From positions 62,001 through 126,000 of the forward strand of contig CAUYUJ010020748.1 in assembly GCA_963575745.1 (NCBI GenBank): 64,000 nucleotides of DNA. Reading direction: 5' to 3'. The position numbers and the translations under genes are program-made. This DNA comes from Prorocentrum cordatum. Taxonomy: Eukaryota; Sar; Dinophyceae; Prorocentrales; Prorocentraceae. Positions 11,853 to 24,941 of the stretch are shown here, piece by piece. The notes beneath the pieces were generated by a model that worked only from the letters and a program-made list of their open reading frames with translations, was not told the DNA's origin and did not search any database. Each line of letters begins with the position of its first letter. Within the stretch, counting starts at the first letter, position 1.

Positions 11853-13001
11853 GGGCGCCGGCGGTAAACCGTCAACCTTCCTTACCGCCGGGGGACTCGT
11901 AGAGCTTCCTGAGCATACATAATGTCGAAAAAATTGCAGAGAACGAATAGTTTTTCAGCCTAAACGATTTCAGACCTCTCGATGCAACAGCCAAACGCCC
12001 CTCATGCTTCTGGATCGTTTTCTGTGCGCACGAGCTCCGTAGCTCTCCTACAGCCCGAGTTACGTGCGAAAATCGACAGCACCTCTCAAGATCACTCGAA
12101 CAATACAAACAGTTTCGCGAATCTAGCTCGAGTAGCAGACCGAGTTCAGACATCTGAATGCAACAGGTGGACGCGCCTGATGTCTCCGAATCGATTCCTG
12201 TGATTACCAGCCCTGCAGCCCCCTTACAGCCCGAGTTAAATGCAGAAAATCGACAGCACATCTGAAGATGACTCGAACAATACGAATAGTTTCGCGGACC
12301 TAGCTCGGGCAGCAGGCCGAGTTCAGGGCTCTGAATGCGACAGGTGAACGCGACTGATGTCTCCGAATCGATTCCAGTGATCACCAGCCCTGCAGCCCCC
12401 CTACAGCTCGAGTTAAGTGCAGGAAACGGACAGCACCTCTCAAGATCACTCGACGAATACGAATAGTTTTGCGAACCTAGTTCGGGCAGCACACCGAGTT
12501 CCGAGCTCTGGATTTGGCAGGCGGACGCGCCTGATGTCTCCGAATCGATTCCTGTGAGCACGAGCCCTGTAGCCCCCCTACAGCCCGAGTTCAGTGCAGA
12601 AAACTGTCAGCACCTCTCAAGATGACTCCAACAACACGAATAGTTTCGCGAACCTAGCTCGGGCAGCAGACCGAGTTCAGACCTCTAGATGCAACAGACG
12701 AACGCGCCTGATGATTCGCAATCGATTTCTGTGAGAATGAGCTCTGTAGCTGCCCTACAGCTCGAGTTAAATACAAAATACCGACAACGCGTATCAAGAT
12801 GACTCGAAACAGCCGATCCCGCCGCGATGCTTTTTTGCAGAAATATTTACCCGATCGAGCTGAGATTAAGACGGCGAGCGGGAATAAGATCGAATATGGT
12901 CAGAAAAATACTAGAGCTCTAACGAATGGTTGAATTTCGAGAACAAAATTTTCAACCGACCAAAAGTCAGCAAAGGTCCGTCGAGATTTGTCTTGCCAAC
13001 T
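11853..13001 (+). repeat. M1 copy 9 with M2
   Basis: M1 11853-12912 (1,060 bp) and M2 12913-13001, with M3 skipped so that M2's CCAACT joins the next M1 head directly. Confidence 0.85.
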
Positions 13002-14064
13002 GGGCGCCGGCGGTAAACCGTCAACCTTCCTTACCGCCGGGGGACTCGTAGAGCTTCCTGAGCATATATAATGTCTGAAAAAAATTGCAGAGAACGAATA
13101 GTTTTTCAGCCTAAACGATTTCAGACCTCTCGATGCAACAGCCAAACGCCCCTCATGCTTCTGGATCGTTTTCTGTGCGCACGAGCTCCGTAGCTCTCCT
13201 ACAGCCCGAGTTACGTGCGAAAATCGACAGCACCTCTCAAGATCACTCGAACAATACAAATAGTTTCGCGAATCTAGCTCGAGTATCAGACCGAGTTCAG
13301 ACATCTGAATGCAACAGGCGGACGCGCCTGATGTCTCCGAATCGATTCCTGTGATTACCAGCCCTGCAGCCCCCTTACAGCCCGAGTTAAGTGCAGAAAA
13401 TCGACAGCACCTCTGAAGATGACTCGAACAATACGAATAGTTTCGCGGACCTAGCTCGGGCAGCAGGCCGAGTTCAGGGCTCTGAATGCGACAGGTGGAC
13501 GCGACTGATGTCTCCGAATCGATTCCAGTGATTACCAGCCCTGCAGCCCCCTTACAGCTCGAGTTAAGTGCAGAAAACGGACAGCACCTCTCAAGATGAC
13601 TCGACGAATACGAACAGTTTTGCGAACCTAGCTCGGGCAGCACACCGAGTTCCGAGCTCTGGATTCGGCAGGCGGACGCGCCTGATGTCTCCGAATCGAT
13701 TCCTGTGAGCACGAGCCCTGTAGCCCCCCTACAGCCCGAGTTAAGTGCAGAAAACTGTCAGCACCTCTCAAGATGACTCCAACAACACGAATAGTTTCGC
13801 GAACCTAGCTCGGGCAGCAGACCGAGTTCAGACCTCTAGATGGAACAGACGAACGCGCCTGATGATTCGCAATCGATTTCTGTGAGAATGAGCTCTGTAG
13901 CTGCCCTACAGCTCGAGTTAAGTACAAAATACCGACAACGCGTATCAAGATGACTCGAAACAGCCGATCCCGCCGCGATGCTTTTTTGCAGAAATATTTA
14001 CCCGATCGAGCTGAGGTTAAGACGGCGAGCGGGAATGAGATCGAATATGGTCAGGAAAAATACT
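13002..14064 (+). repeat. M1 copy 10 (reference copy)
   Basis: 1,063 bp, the clearest copy. The head hairpin GGCGGTAA / TTACCGCC (loop with GTCAACC) is followed by ACTCGTAGAGCTTCC, then about five monomers. Equivalent points fall at 13131, 13307, 13484, 13661 and 13838, a period of 176-177 bp. Monomers contain CTGTAG-CTCTC-CTACAG type foldbacks. Since 177 is divisible by 3, minus-strand frames stay open across monomers and yield Cys-rich 59-residue repeats, which I take as a by-product. The copy joins the next M1 directly at TACT. Confidence 0.9.
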
Positions 14065-15483
14065 GGGCGTCGGCGGTAAACCGTCAACCTTTCTTACCGC
14101 CGGGGGACTCGTAGAGCTTCCTGACAATATATAATGTCGGAAAAAATTGCAGAGAACGAGTAGCTTTTCAGCCCAAGCGATTTCAGACCTCGCGGATGCA
14201 ATAGCCGAACGCCCCCGATGCTTCTAGAATGTCTTCTGTACGAGCTCTGTAGCTCTCCTACAGCCCGAGTTACGTGCGTAAATCGACAGCAACCCTGAAG
14301 ATGACTCGAACAATACGAATAGTTTGGCAAACCTAGCTCGAGTATCAGACCAAGTTCAGGCCTCTGAATGCGACAGGCGGACGCGTCTGATGTCTCCGAA
14401 TCGATGTGTGTGATTACCAGCCCTGCAGCCTCCCTACAGCCCGAGTTAAGTGCAGAAAACCGACAGCATCTCAAGATGACTCGAACAATACGAATAGTTT
14501 CGCGGACAGTTCGGGCAGCAGACCGATTCCTGAGCTCTGGAGTCGACAGGCAGACGCGCCTGATGTCTCCAAATCGATTCCTGTGACTACCAGCACTGTA
14601 GCCCCCCCCCCCCCCCCCCGCACAACCCGAGTTGAGTACAGAAAACCGACAGCACCTTTCAAGATGACTCGAACAATACGAATAGTTTCGCGATTCTAGA
14701 GCGGGCAGCAGACCGAGTTCCGAGCTCTGGATTCAACAGACAAACGCGACTGATGACTCTGAATCGGTTTCTGTAAGCTTCAGCTCTGTAGCTGTCATAT
14801 AGCTCGAGTTAAGTACATAAAAAACCGAGAGCGCTGTCAAGATGACTCGAATAATACGAATAGGTTTCCGGACCTAGCTCGGCTAGCAGACCGAGTTCAG
14901 ACCTCTGGATGCAACAGACGAACGCGCCTGATCATTCTGAATCGATAAGGTGTGCTTACCAGCTCTGTAGCTGTCCTGTATCTCAAGTTAAGTCCAATAT
15001 ACCGACAGCGCGTATCAAGATGACTCGAAACGGCCGATCCCGCCTGGACGCTTTTTGGCAGTAAAAGCTACCCGATCGAGCTGAGATCAAGATGGCGAGC
15101 GGGAATAAGATCGAATATCACGGAAAAAAATACTAGAGCTCTAACGAATGTTCGAATTTCGAGAACGAAATTTTCAACCGAGCAAAAATCACCAAAAGGT
15201 CCGTCGAGATTGTTCTTGCCAACTAGCTCTCCAGCGACCCGGAATTACTCTTAAGCTTCCAGCAATAACTTGCTAAGGGAAGCTCTACGAGTTACTAGAG
15301 CTCTAACGAATGGTTGAATTTCGAGAACAAAATTTTCAGCCGACAAAAAGTCAGCAAAAGGTCCGTCGAGATTTTTCTTGCCAACTAGCTCTCCAGCGCC
15401 CCGGGATTACTCTTAAGCTTCCAGCAACAACTTGCTAAGGGAAGCTCTACGAGTTACTAGCTCTCCAGCGCCCCGGAATTACT
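14065..15483 (+). repeat. M1 copy 11 with linker series M2-M3-M4-M2-M3-M4-M3
   Basis: M1 14065-15134, containing an uninterrupted run of 18 C at 14602-14619. Then M2 15135-15224, M3 to 15249, M4 to 15296, M2 to 15386, M3 to 15411, M4 to 15458, M3 to 15483, every joint on ACT. This is the clearest stretch showing modules repeated as whole units. Confidence 0.85.
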
Positions 15484-16653
15484 GGGCGCCGGCGGTAAAC
15501 CGTCAACCTTCCTTACCGCCGGGGGACTCGTAGAGCTTCCTGACAATATATAATGTAGAAAAAAATACAGAGAACGAATAGTTTTTCAGCCTAAACGATT
15601 TCAGACCTCTCGACCCAACAGCCGAACGCCCCCAATGCTTCTCGATTGTCTTCTTTGCGAGCTCTGTAGCTCTCCTACAGCCCGAGTTACGTGCGTAAAT
15701 CGACAGCAACTCTCAAGATGACTCTAACAAAACGAACAGTTTGGCAACCCAGCTCGAGTATCAAACCGAGTTCAGACCTCTGAATGCGACAGGCGGACGC
15801 GTTTGATGTCTGCGAATCGACTCCTGTGATCACCAGCCCTGCAGCCCCCCTACAGCCCGAGTTAAGTGCAGGAAACCGACAGCACCTCTCAGGATGACTC
15901 GAACAATACGAATAGTTTCGCGAACCTAGCTCGGGCAGCAGACCGAGTTCCGAGCTCTGGATTCGACAGGCGGACGCGTCTCATGTCTTCGAATCGATTC
16001 CTGTGACCACCAGCACTGTAGCCCCCCCCAGCCCGAGTTGAGTGCAGAAAAAACCGAGAGCACATCTGAAGAGGACTCGAACAATACGAATAGTTTCGCG
16101 ATTCTAGATCGGGCAGCAGACCGAGTTCAGAGCTCTGGATTCAACAGACAAATGCGACTGATGATTCTGAATCGGTTTCTGTAAGTATCAGCTCTGTAGC
16201 TGTCCTATAGCTCGAGTTAAGTACAGCAAACCGAGAGCATCTGTCAAGATAACTCGAATAATGCGAATTAGTTTGCGGACCTAGCTCGGCTAGCAGACCG
16301 AGTTCAGACCTCTGGATTCAACAGGCGAACGCGCCTGATCATTCTGAATCGATTAGCTGTGCTTACCAGCTCTGTAGCTGTTCTAAAGCTCGAGTTATGT
16401 TCAGAAAACCGTCATCTCGTATCAAGATGACTCGAAACGGCCGATCCCGCCTGGACGCTTTTTGGCAGTAAAAGCTACCCGATCGAGCTGAGATCAAGAT
16501 GGCGAGCGGGAATAAGATCGAATATCACGGAAAAAAATATTAAAGCTCTAACGAATGTTCAAATTTCGAGAACAATATTTTCAACCGACCAAAAGTCACC
16601 AAAAGGTCCGTCGAGATTTTTCTTGCCAACTAGCTCTCCAGCGCCCCGGAACT
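15484..16653 (+). repeat. M1 copy 12 with M2-M3
   Basis: M1 15484-16541 (end altered to TATT), M2 to 16631, M3 to 16653. Confidence 0.85.
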
Positions 16654-17817
16654 GGGCGCCGGCGGTAAACCGTCAACCTTTCTTACCGCCGGGGGACTCG
16701 TAGAGCTTCCTGACAATATATAATGTCCAAAAAAATTGCAGAGAACGAATAGTTTTTCAGCCCAAGCGATTTCAGACCTCTCGATGCAACAGCCGAACGC
16801 CCCCGATGCTCGCTCGATTCTCTTCTGCACGAGCTCTGTAGATCTCCTACAGCCCGAGTTACGTGCGTAAATCGACAGCACATCTCAAGAGGACTCGAAC
16901 AATAGGAACAGTTGGCAAACCTAGCTCGAGTATCAGACCGAGTTCAGACCTCTGAAGGCGACAGACGGACGCGTCTGAAGTCTCCGAATCGATTCCTGTC
17001 ATTGCCAGCCCTGCAGCCCCCTACAGCCTCATTTAAGTGCAGAAAACCGACAGCACCTCTCAGGATGACTCGAACAATACAAACAGTTGCGCGGACCTAG
17101 TTCGGGCAGCAGACCGAGTTCTGAGCTCTCGATTCGATAGGCAGACGCCAATAATGTCTTCAAATCGATTCCTGTGACTACCAGCACTGTAGCTCCCATA
17201 CAGCCCAGTTAAGTATAGAAAACCAACAACACCTCTCAAGATGACTCAAACAATACGATAGTTTCGCGAGTCTAGATCGGACAGACCGAGTTGAGGCTTC
17301 TGGATTCAACAGACGCACGCGACTGATGATTTAGAACCGGTTTCTCTAAATATCAGCTCTGTAGCTGTGATATAGTTCGAGTTAAGTACAGAAAACCGAG
17401 AGCGCCTGTCAAGATGACTCGAATAATACAAGCAGGTTTGCGGACCTAGCTCAGCTAGCAGACCGAGTTCAGACCTCTGGATGCAACAGACAAACGCGCC
17501 TGATCATTCTGACTCGACAAGATGTGCTTGCCAGCTCTGTAGCTATCCTCTATCTCGACTTAAGTACAAAATACCAACACCGCGTATCGAGATGACTCGA
17601 AACGGCCGATCCCGCCAGTGTGCTTTTTGGCAGTAAAAGGTACCCGATCGAGCTGAGATGAAGATGGCGAGCGGGAATAAGATCGAATATCACGGAAAAA
17701 ATACTAGAGCTCAAACGAATTGAGGAATTTCGAAAACAAAATTTTCAACCGACCAAAAGTCAGCAAAAGGTCCGTCGAGATTTCTCTTGCCAACTAGCTC
17801 TCCAGCGCCCCGGAACT
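16654..17817 (+). repeat. M1 copy 13 with M2-M3
   Basis: M1 16654-17705 (1,052 bp), M2 17706-17795, M3 17796-17817; intact head hairpin. Confidence 0.85.
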
Positions 17818-19085
17818 GGGCGCCGGCGGTAAACCGTCAACCTTTCTTACCGCCGGGGGACTCGTAGAGCTTCCTGACAACATATAATGTCGGAAAAAAA
17901 CTGCAGAGAACGTATAAGTCTTCAGCCCCAGCGATTTGAGACCTCGATGCAACAGCCAAACGCCCCCCGCTGCTCCTGGATTGTCTTCTGTACGAGCTCT
18001 GTAGCTCTCCTACAGCCCGAGTTACGTGCGTAAATCGACAGCACCTCTCAAGATGACTCGAACAATAGGAACAGTTGGCGAACCTAGCTCGAGTATCAGA
18101 CCGAGTTCAGACCTCTGAATGCGACAGGCGGGCGCGTCTGATGTCTCCGAGTCGATTCCTGTCGTTACCAGCCCTGCAGCCCCCTAGAGCCTCAGTTAAG
18201 TGCAGAAAACCGACAGCATCTCTCAGACTGGCTCGAACAATACGAATAGTTTCGCGGACCTAGTTCGGGCAGCAGACCGAGTTCCGAGCTCTGGATTCGA
18301 CAGGCGGACGCCCCTGATGTCTCTGAATCGATTCCTGTGCCTACCAGCACTGTAGCCCCCATCGAGCCCGAGTTAAGTACAGAAAACCGACAGCACCTCT
18401 CAAGATGACTCGAACAATACGATAGTTTCGCGATTCTAGATCGGGCAGCAGACCGAGTTCAGAGCTCTGGATTCAACAGACGAACGCAGCTGATGATTTA
18501 GAACCGGTTTCTCGAAATATCAGCTCTGTAGCTGTCATATACCTCGAGTTAAGTACAGAAAACCGAGAGCGTCTGTCAAGATGACTCGAATAATACAAGC
18601 AGGTTTGCGGACCTAGCTCGGCTAGCAGACCGAGTTCAGACCTCTGGCTGCAACAGACGAACGCGCCTCATCATTCTGAATCGTCAAGGTGTACTTACCA
18701 GCTCTGTAGCTGTCCTCTATCTCGAGTTAAGTACAAAATACCGACAACGCGTATCAAGATGACTCGAAACGGCCGATCCCGCCAGTGTGCTTTTTGGCAT
18801 TAAAATATACCCGATCGAGCTGAGATCAAGATGGCGAGCGGGGATAAGATCGAATATCACGGAAAAAATACTAGAGCTCAAACGAATTGAGGAGTTACGA
18901 GAACAAAATTTTCAACCGACCAAAAGTCAGCAAAAGGTCCGTCGAGATTTTTCTTGCCAACTAGCTCTCCAGCGCCCCGGAATTACTCTTAAGCTTCCAG
19001 CAATAACTTGCTAGGGGGAAGCTCTACGAGCTATTACTCTTAAGCTTCCAGCAATAACTTGCTAAGGGAAGCTCTACGAGTTACT
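17818..19085 (+). repeat. M1 copy 14 with M2, M3 and two M4
   Basis: M1 17818-18872, M2 to 18962, M3 to 18987, then two M4 copies (18988-19037 and 19038-19085). The last M4 again forms 15 bp inverted arms with the next M1 head. Confidence 0.85.
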
Positions 19086-20179
19086 GGGCGCCGGCGGTAA
19101 ACCGTCAACCTTCCTTACCGCCGGGGGACTCGTAGAGCTTCCTGACAATATATAATGTAGAAAAAATGCAGAGGACGAATGGTTTTTCAGCCCAAGTGAT
19201 TTCAGACCTCTCGATGCAACAGCCGAACGCCCCCGATGCTTCTGAATTGTCTTCTTTGCGAGCTCTGTAGCTTTCCTACAGCCGTAGTTACGTGCGTAAA
19301 TCGACAGCACCTCTCAAGATGACTCTAACAAAACCAATAGTTTGGCAACCCAGCTCGAGTATCAAACCGAGTTCAGACCTCTGAATGCGACAGGCGGACG
19401 CGTCTGATGTCTGCGAATCGACTCCTGTGATTACCAGCCCTGCAGCCCCCCTACAGCCCGAGTTAAGTGCAGAAAACCGACAGCACCTCTCAGGATGACT
19501 CGAGCAATACAATAGTTTCGCGGACCTAGTACGGGCAGCAGACCAAGTTCCGAGCTCTGGATTCGAAAAGCGGACGCGCCTGATGTCTTCAAATCGATTC
19601 CTGTGACCACCAGCACTGTATCCCCCCCCCCAGCCCAAGTTCAGTGCAGCAAACCGAGAGCACCTCTCAAGATGACCAAACAATACGAATAGTTTCGCAA
19701 TTCTAGATCGGGCAGCAGACCGAGTTCAGAGCTCTGGATTTAACAGAGAAATGCGACTGACGATTCTGAATCGGTGTCTGTAAGGATCAGCTCTGTAGCT
19801 GTCCTATAAGTCGAGTTAAGTACAGAAAACCGAGAGCGTCTGTCAAGATGACTTGAATAATACGAATAGATTTGCGGACATAGCTCGGCTAGCGGACCGA
19901 GTTCAGGACCTCTAGACTCAACAGGCGAACGCGCCTGATCATTCTGAATGGATTAGCTGTGCTCACCAGCTCTGTAGCTGTCCTAAAGCTCGAACTATGT
20001 TCAGAAAACCATCATCGCGTGTCAAGATGACCCGAAACGGCCGATCCCGCCTGCCTGCTTTTTGACAATAAAAGGTACCCGATCAAGCTGAAATCAAGAT
20101 GGCGAGCGGGAATAAAATCAAATATCATGGGAAAAAATACTAGAGCTCTGACGAATGTTCAAATTTTCAGAACAGAACT
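19086..20179 (+). repeat. M1 copy 15 with M2 remnant
   Basis: M1 19086-20141 (1,056 bp), then a 38 bp M2 remnant ending AACT in front of an M7. Confidence 0.85.
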
Positions 20180-20517
20180 GGCGCCGGCGGTGAACCGTCA
20201 ACCTGGTCACCGCCAGGAACCTCGTAGAGCTCCTTGCACGCGTAAGAGTGCTCAGAATCGAAGCAGGGAGCTTCTCGGAGTATTTATAGAAACACGTCAA
20301 ATTAGGATTTTGTGGTGTCAACTTTATGTCGGTGGCTCCTAATTTTCTAATGGTAAAACTGCCTCTACACAAATGAGCTGCTCAGACAACAAAGTTTATA
20401 TGCAAATGCTCGGCGTAAAAATCTGCTTTCCAAAAATGAATTGTCAAATATCTTTCAAATCTTAGCAAAACCGACCCAAATGTGCCACATTGTCTCTTTT
20501 GATCGGGTCGGCCAACT
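20180..20517 (+). repeat. M7 module copy 2
   Basis: 338 bp, head GGCGGTGA with 3' arm TCACCGCC, then CTCGTAGAGCTCC, ending GGCCAACT. Confidence 0.85.
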
Positions 20518-20651
20518 AGCTCCACCCCGCGCCGGAATTCCTCTAGCTCATCGATGCCGAAGAGCTCTACGAGGTATTTTCAACCGACCAAAAGTCACCA
20601 AAAGGTCCGTCGAGATTTTTCTTGCCAACTAGCTTTCCAGCGCCCCGGAAC
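20518..20651 (+). repeat. M5 fused to M2 fragment, then M3
   Basis: Same M5-M2 fusion type as at 4179, entering M2 at CAACCGACC; M3 ends GGAAC, an ACT joint lacking its T. Confidence 0.75.
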
Positions 20652-20989
20652 AGGCGCCGGCGGTGAACCCTCAACCTGGTCACCGCCGGGAACCTCGTAG
20701 AGCTCCTTGCACGCGTAAGAGTGATCAGGATCGAAGCAGGGAGCTTCTCGGGGTATTTCTAGAAAAAATCGAATTCACATTTTTCCGTGTCAATTTCATG
20801 TTGGTTGCTCCAAATTTTCCGATAGTAAAACTGGTTCTAGAGAGCTGAGCTGCTCAGAGAACAAAGTTTAAATACCAATGCTCGGCGTAAAATTATGCTT
20901 TCTCAAAATGAACTGTCAAATATCTTTGAAATTTTAGCAAAACCAACCCAAAGTTGCCACATTGTCTCTTTTCATCGGGTCGACCAACT
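20652..20989 (+). repeat. M7 module copy 3
   Basis: 338 bp with a fully paired GGCGGTGA / TCACCGCC stem and core CTCGTAGAGCTCC. Confidence 0.85.
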
Positions 20990-22189
20990 GGGCGCCGGCG
21001 GTAAACCGTCAACCTTTGTTACCGCCGGGGGACTCGTAGAGCTTCCTGGCAACATATAATGTCGGAAAAAAATACACAGAAAAAACAATTTTTCAGCCCA
21101 AGCAATTTCAGACCTCTCGGATGCAACAGCCGAACGCCCCCGATGCTTCTGGATTGTCTTCTGTACGAGCTCTGTAGCTCTCCTACAGCCCGAGTTACGT
21201 GCGTAAATCGACAGCACCTCTCAAGATGACTCGAACAATACGAATAGTTTGGCAAACCGAGCTCGAGTATCAGACCGAGTTCAGACCTCTGCATGCGACA
21301 GGCGGACGCGTCTGATGTCTCTGAATCGATTCCTGTGATTACCAGCCCTGCAGCCCCCCCTACAGCCCGAGTTAAGTGCAGGAAACCGACAGCACCTCTC
21401 AGGATGACTCGAACAATACGAATAGTTTCGCGGACCTAGTTCGGGCAGCAGACAGAGTTCGGAGCTCTGGATTCGAAAGGCGGACGCGCCTGATGTCTCC
21501 GAATCGATTCCAGTGATTACCAGCCATGCAGCCCCCCTACAGCCCGAGTTAAGTGCAGAGAACCGACAGCATCTCTCAAGATGACTCGAACAATACGAAT
21601 AGTTTCGCGATTCTAGATCGGGCAGCAGACCGAGTTCAGAGCTCTGGATTCAACAGACAACGACCACTGATGATTCTGAATCAGATTCTGTACGTATCAG
21701 CTCTGTAGCTGTCCTGTAGCTCGAGTTAAGTACAGAAAACCGAGAGCGTCTGTCAACATGACTCGAATAATACGAATAGGTTTGCGGACCTAGCTCGGCT
21801 AGCAGACCGAGTCCAGACCTCTGGGTTCAACAGGCAAACGCGCCTGATCATTCTGAATCGATTAGCTGTGCTTATCAGCTCTGTAGCTGTCCTGAAGCTC
21901 AAGTTATCTTGATTGAGAAAACCGACAGCGCGTATCAAGATGACTCGAAACGGCCAATCCCGCCCGTGTGCTTTTTGGCAGTAAAAAGGTACCCGATCGA
22001 GCTGAGATCAAGATGGCGAGCGGGAATAAGATCGAATATCACGGGAAAAAATACTAGAGCTCTAACGAATGGTTGGAATTTCGAGAACAAAATTTTCAAC
22101 CGACCAAAAGTCAGCAAAAGTTCCGTCGAGATTTTTCTTGCCAACTAGCTCTCCAGCGCCCCGGAATTACTCTTAAGCTTCCAGCAACT
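20990..22189 (+). repeat. M1 copy 16 with M2, M3, M4 stub
   Basis: M1 20990-22055 (loop CAACCTTTGTT, the loop type later used as target by element B), M2 to 22146, M3 to 22171, and an 18 bp M4 stub. Confidence 0.85.
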
Positions 22190-23238
22190 GGGCGCCGGCG
22201 GTAAACCGTCAACCTTCCTTACCGCCGGGGGACTCGTAGAGCTTCCTGAGCATATATAATGTCGTAAAACATTGCAGAGAACGAATAGTTTTTCAGCCTA
22301 AACGCTTTCAGACCTCTCGATGCAACAGCCAAACGCCCCTCATGCTTCTGGATCGTTTTCTGTGCGCACGAGCTCCGTACCTCTCCTCCAGCCCGAGTTA
22401 GGTGCGAAAATCGACAGCACCTCTCCAGATCACTCGAACAATACAAATAGCTTCGCGAATCTAGCTCGAGTATCAGACCGAGTTCAGACATCTGAATGCA
22501 ACAGGCGACGCGCCTGATGTCTCCGAATCGATTCCTGTGGTAACCAGCCCTGCAGCCCCCTTACAGCCCGAGTTAAGTGCAGAAAATCGACAGCACCTCT
22601 GAAGATAACTCGAACAATACGAATAGCTTCGCGGACCTAGCTCGGGCAGCAGGCCGAGTTCAGGGCTCTAAATGCGACAGGTGAACGCGACTGATGTCTC
22701 TGAATCGATTCCAGTGATTACCAGTCCTCTAACCCCCCTACAGCCCGAGTTAAGTGCAGAAAACGGACAGCACCTCTCAAGATGACTGGGACGAATACGA
22801 ATAGTTTTGCGAATCTAGCTCGGGCAGTAGGGCGATCGATTTCCGAGCTCTGGATTCGGCAGGCGGACGCGCCTGATGTCTTTGAATCGATTCCTGTGAG
22901 CACGAGCTCTGTAGCCCCCCTACAGCCCGAGTTAAGTGCAGAGAACTGTCAGCACCTCTCAAGATGACTTCAACAACACGAATAGTTTCGCGAATCTAGC
23001 TCGGGCAGCAGACCGAGTTCAGACCTCTAGATGGAACAGGCGAACGCGCCTAATGATTCGCAATCGATTTCTGCCAGAATGACCTCTATGGCTGCCCTAC
23101 AGCTCGAGTTAAGTGCAAAAAACCGACAACGCGTATCACGATGACTCGAAACAGCCGATCCCGCCGCGATGCTTTTTGGCAGAAAAAGGTACCCGATCGA
23201 GCTGAGATCAAGATGGCGAGCGGGAATAAGATCAAACT
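22190..23238 (+). repeat. M1 copy 17, tail shortened
   Basis: M1 that ends early at ATCAAACT inside the normal tail and joins the next M1 directly. Confidence 0.85.
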
Positions 23239-24277
23239 GGGCGCCGGCGGTAAACCGTCAACCTTTCTTACCGCCGGGGGACTCGTAGAGCTTGCTGAGA
23301 ATCTATAATAGCGAAAGAAAATTGCAGAGAACTAATACTTTTTCAGCCTAAGCGATTACACACCTGTCGATGCAACAGCCGAACGCCCCTCGATTCAGAC
23401 CTCTGAATGCGACAGGCGGACGCGTTTGATTTCTCTGAATCGATTCCTGTGATTACCAGCCCTGCAGCCCCCCTACAGCCCGAGTTAAGTGCAGAAAACC
23501 GACAGCATCTCAGGATGACTCGAACAATACGAATAGTTTCGCGGACCTAGTTCGGGCAGCAGACCGAGTTCCGAGCTCTGGATTCGACAGGCGGACGCGC
23601 CTGATGTCTGCAAATCGATTCCTGTGACTACCAGCACTGTAGCCCACCCCACAATCCGAGTTAAGTACCAAAAACCGACAGCACCTCTCAAGATGACTCG
23701 AACAATACAAATAGTTTCGCGATTCTAGAGCGGGCAGCCGACAGAGTTCATAGCTCTGGATTCAACAGACGAACGCGACTGATGACTCTGAATCGGTTTC
23801 TGTAAGTATCAGCTCTGTAGCTGTCATATAGCTCGAGTTAAGTACAGAAAACCGAGAGCGCCTGTCAAGATGACTCGAATAATACGAACAGGTTTGCGGA
23901 CCTAGCTCGGCTAGCAGACTGGGTTCAGACCTCTGGATGCAACAGACGAACACGCCTGATCATTCTGAATCGATAAGGTGTGCTTATCAGCTCTATAGCT
24001 GTCCTGTATCTCGAGTTGAGTCCTATATACCGACAGTGCGTATCAAGATGACTCGAAACGGCCGATCCCGCCTGGACGCTTTTTGGCAGTAAAAGATACC
24101 CGATCGAGCTGAGATCAAGATGGCGAGCGGGAATAACATCGAATATCATGGGAAAAAATACTAGAGCTCAAACGCATTGAGGAATTTCGAAACCAAAATG
24201 TTCAACCGACCAAAAATAACCAAAAGGTCCGTCGAGATTTTTCTTGCCAACTAGCTCTCCAGCGCCCCGGAATTACT
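23239..24277 (+). repeat. M1 copy 18 with M2-M3
   Basis: M1 23239-24162 (924 bp) with part of the first monomer deleted near 23394, then M2 to 24252 and M3 to 24277. Confidence 0.85.
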
Positions 24278-24572
24278 CTTAAGCTTCCAGCAATAACTTG
24301 CTAAAGGAAGCTCTACGAGTTATATGGTGGGAAAAAATACTAAAGCTCAAACGACTTGTTGAATTTCGAGAACAAAATTTTCCACCGACCGAAAGTCAGC
24401 AAAAGGTCCGTCGAGATTTTTCTTGCCAACTAGCTCACCAGCGCGCCAGAATTACTCTTAAGCTTCCAGCAACTAGCTAAGGGAAGCTCTACGAGTTACA
24501 ACTTGCCAAGGGAAGCTCTACGAGTTACTAGCTACACCCCGCGCCGGAAGGAATTCCTCTAGCTCATCGACT
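24278..24572 (+). repeat. Mixed M4, M1-tail, M2, M3, M4, M5 fragments
   Basis: M4 to about 24322, about 20 bp of M1 tail, M2 24342-24431, M3 to 24456, one and a half M4, and a partial M5 ending ATCGACT. Confidence 0.8.
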
Positions 24573-24912
24573 GGGAACCGGCGGTAAACCGTCAACCAGG
24601 TTACCGCCGGGTCCCTCGTAGAGCTCTTTGCTCACACGGCGCTTCTCGGTAAGCACGGAGAAAGCGTCCAGAGCAAGACCTGAGAAACTCGAAAAATCAC
24701 GTTTTTCTGTTTTTATCGAACGTCGGTTCCTCCAAGTGTTTGGATAGTAATACTGCAGCTACAGACCTGAAAATTTTACTGGCAGACGCGTCTCAATCCA
24801 CTAAAGGTGCGGAAAATCTGCTTCCTCAAAATGAATTGTCAAATATCTTTCAAATATTCGCAAAACCACCCAAAAGTTACCACATTGTCCTCTCTCGCCG
24901 GATCGACCAACT
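24573..24912 (+). repeat. M6 module copy 6
   Basis: 340 bp, ACT-bounded, intact hairpin. Confidence 0.85.
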
Positions 24913-24931
24913 GGCACCGGCAGTGAACCGT

Positions 24932-24941
24932 CAACCTGGTC
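24932..24941 (+). repeat. Target-site duplication of element A, left copy
   Basis: CAACCTGGTC directly abuts the 3' end of element A and is repeated exactly at 30991-31000. Confidence 0.85.

Noticed and set aside
14602-14619. Run of 18 C as a possible regulatory or structural element
   Set aside because: It is an expansion of the C6-C9 run found at the same place in other monomers, most simply slippage or a sequencing effect.
1-24941. CRISPR-like direct repeats
   Set aside because: Monomers are 176-177 bp and directly adjacent without short unique spacers, and the sequence is eukaryotic.
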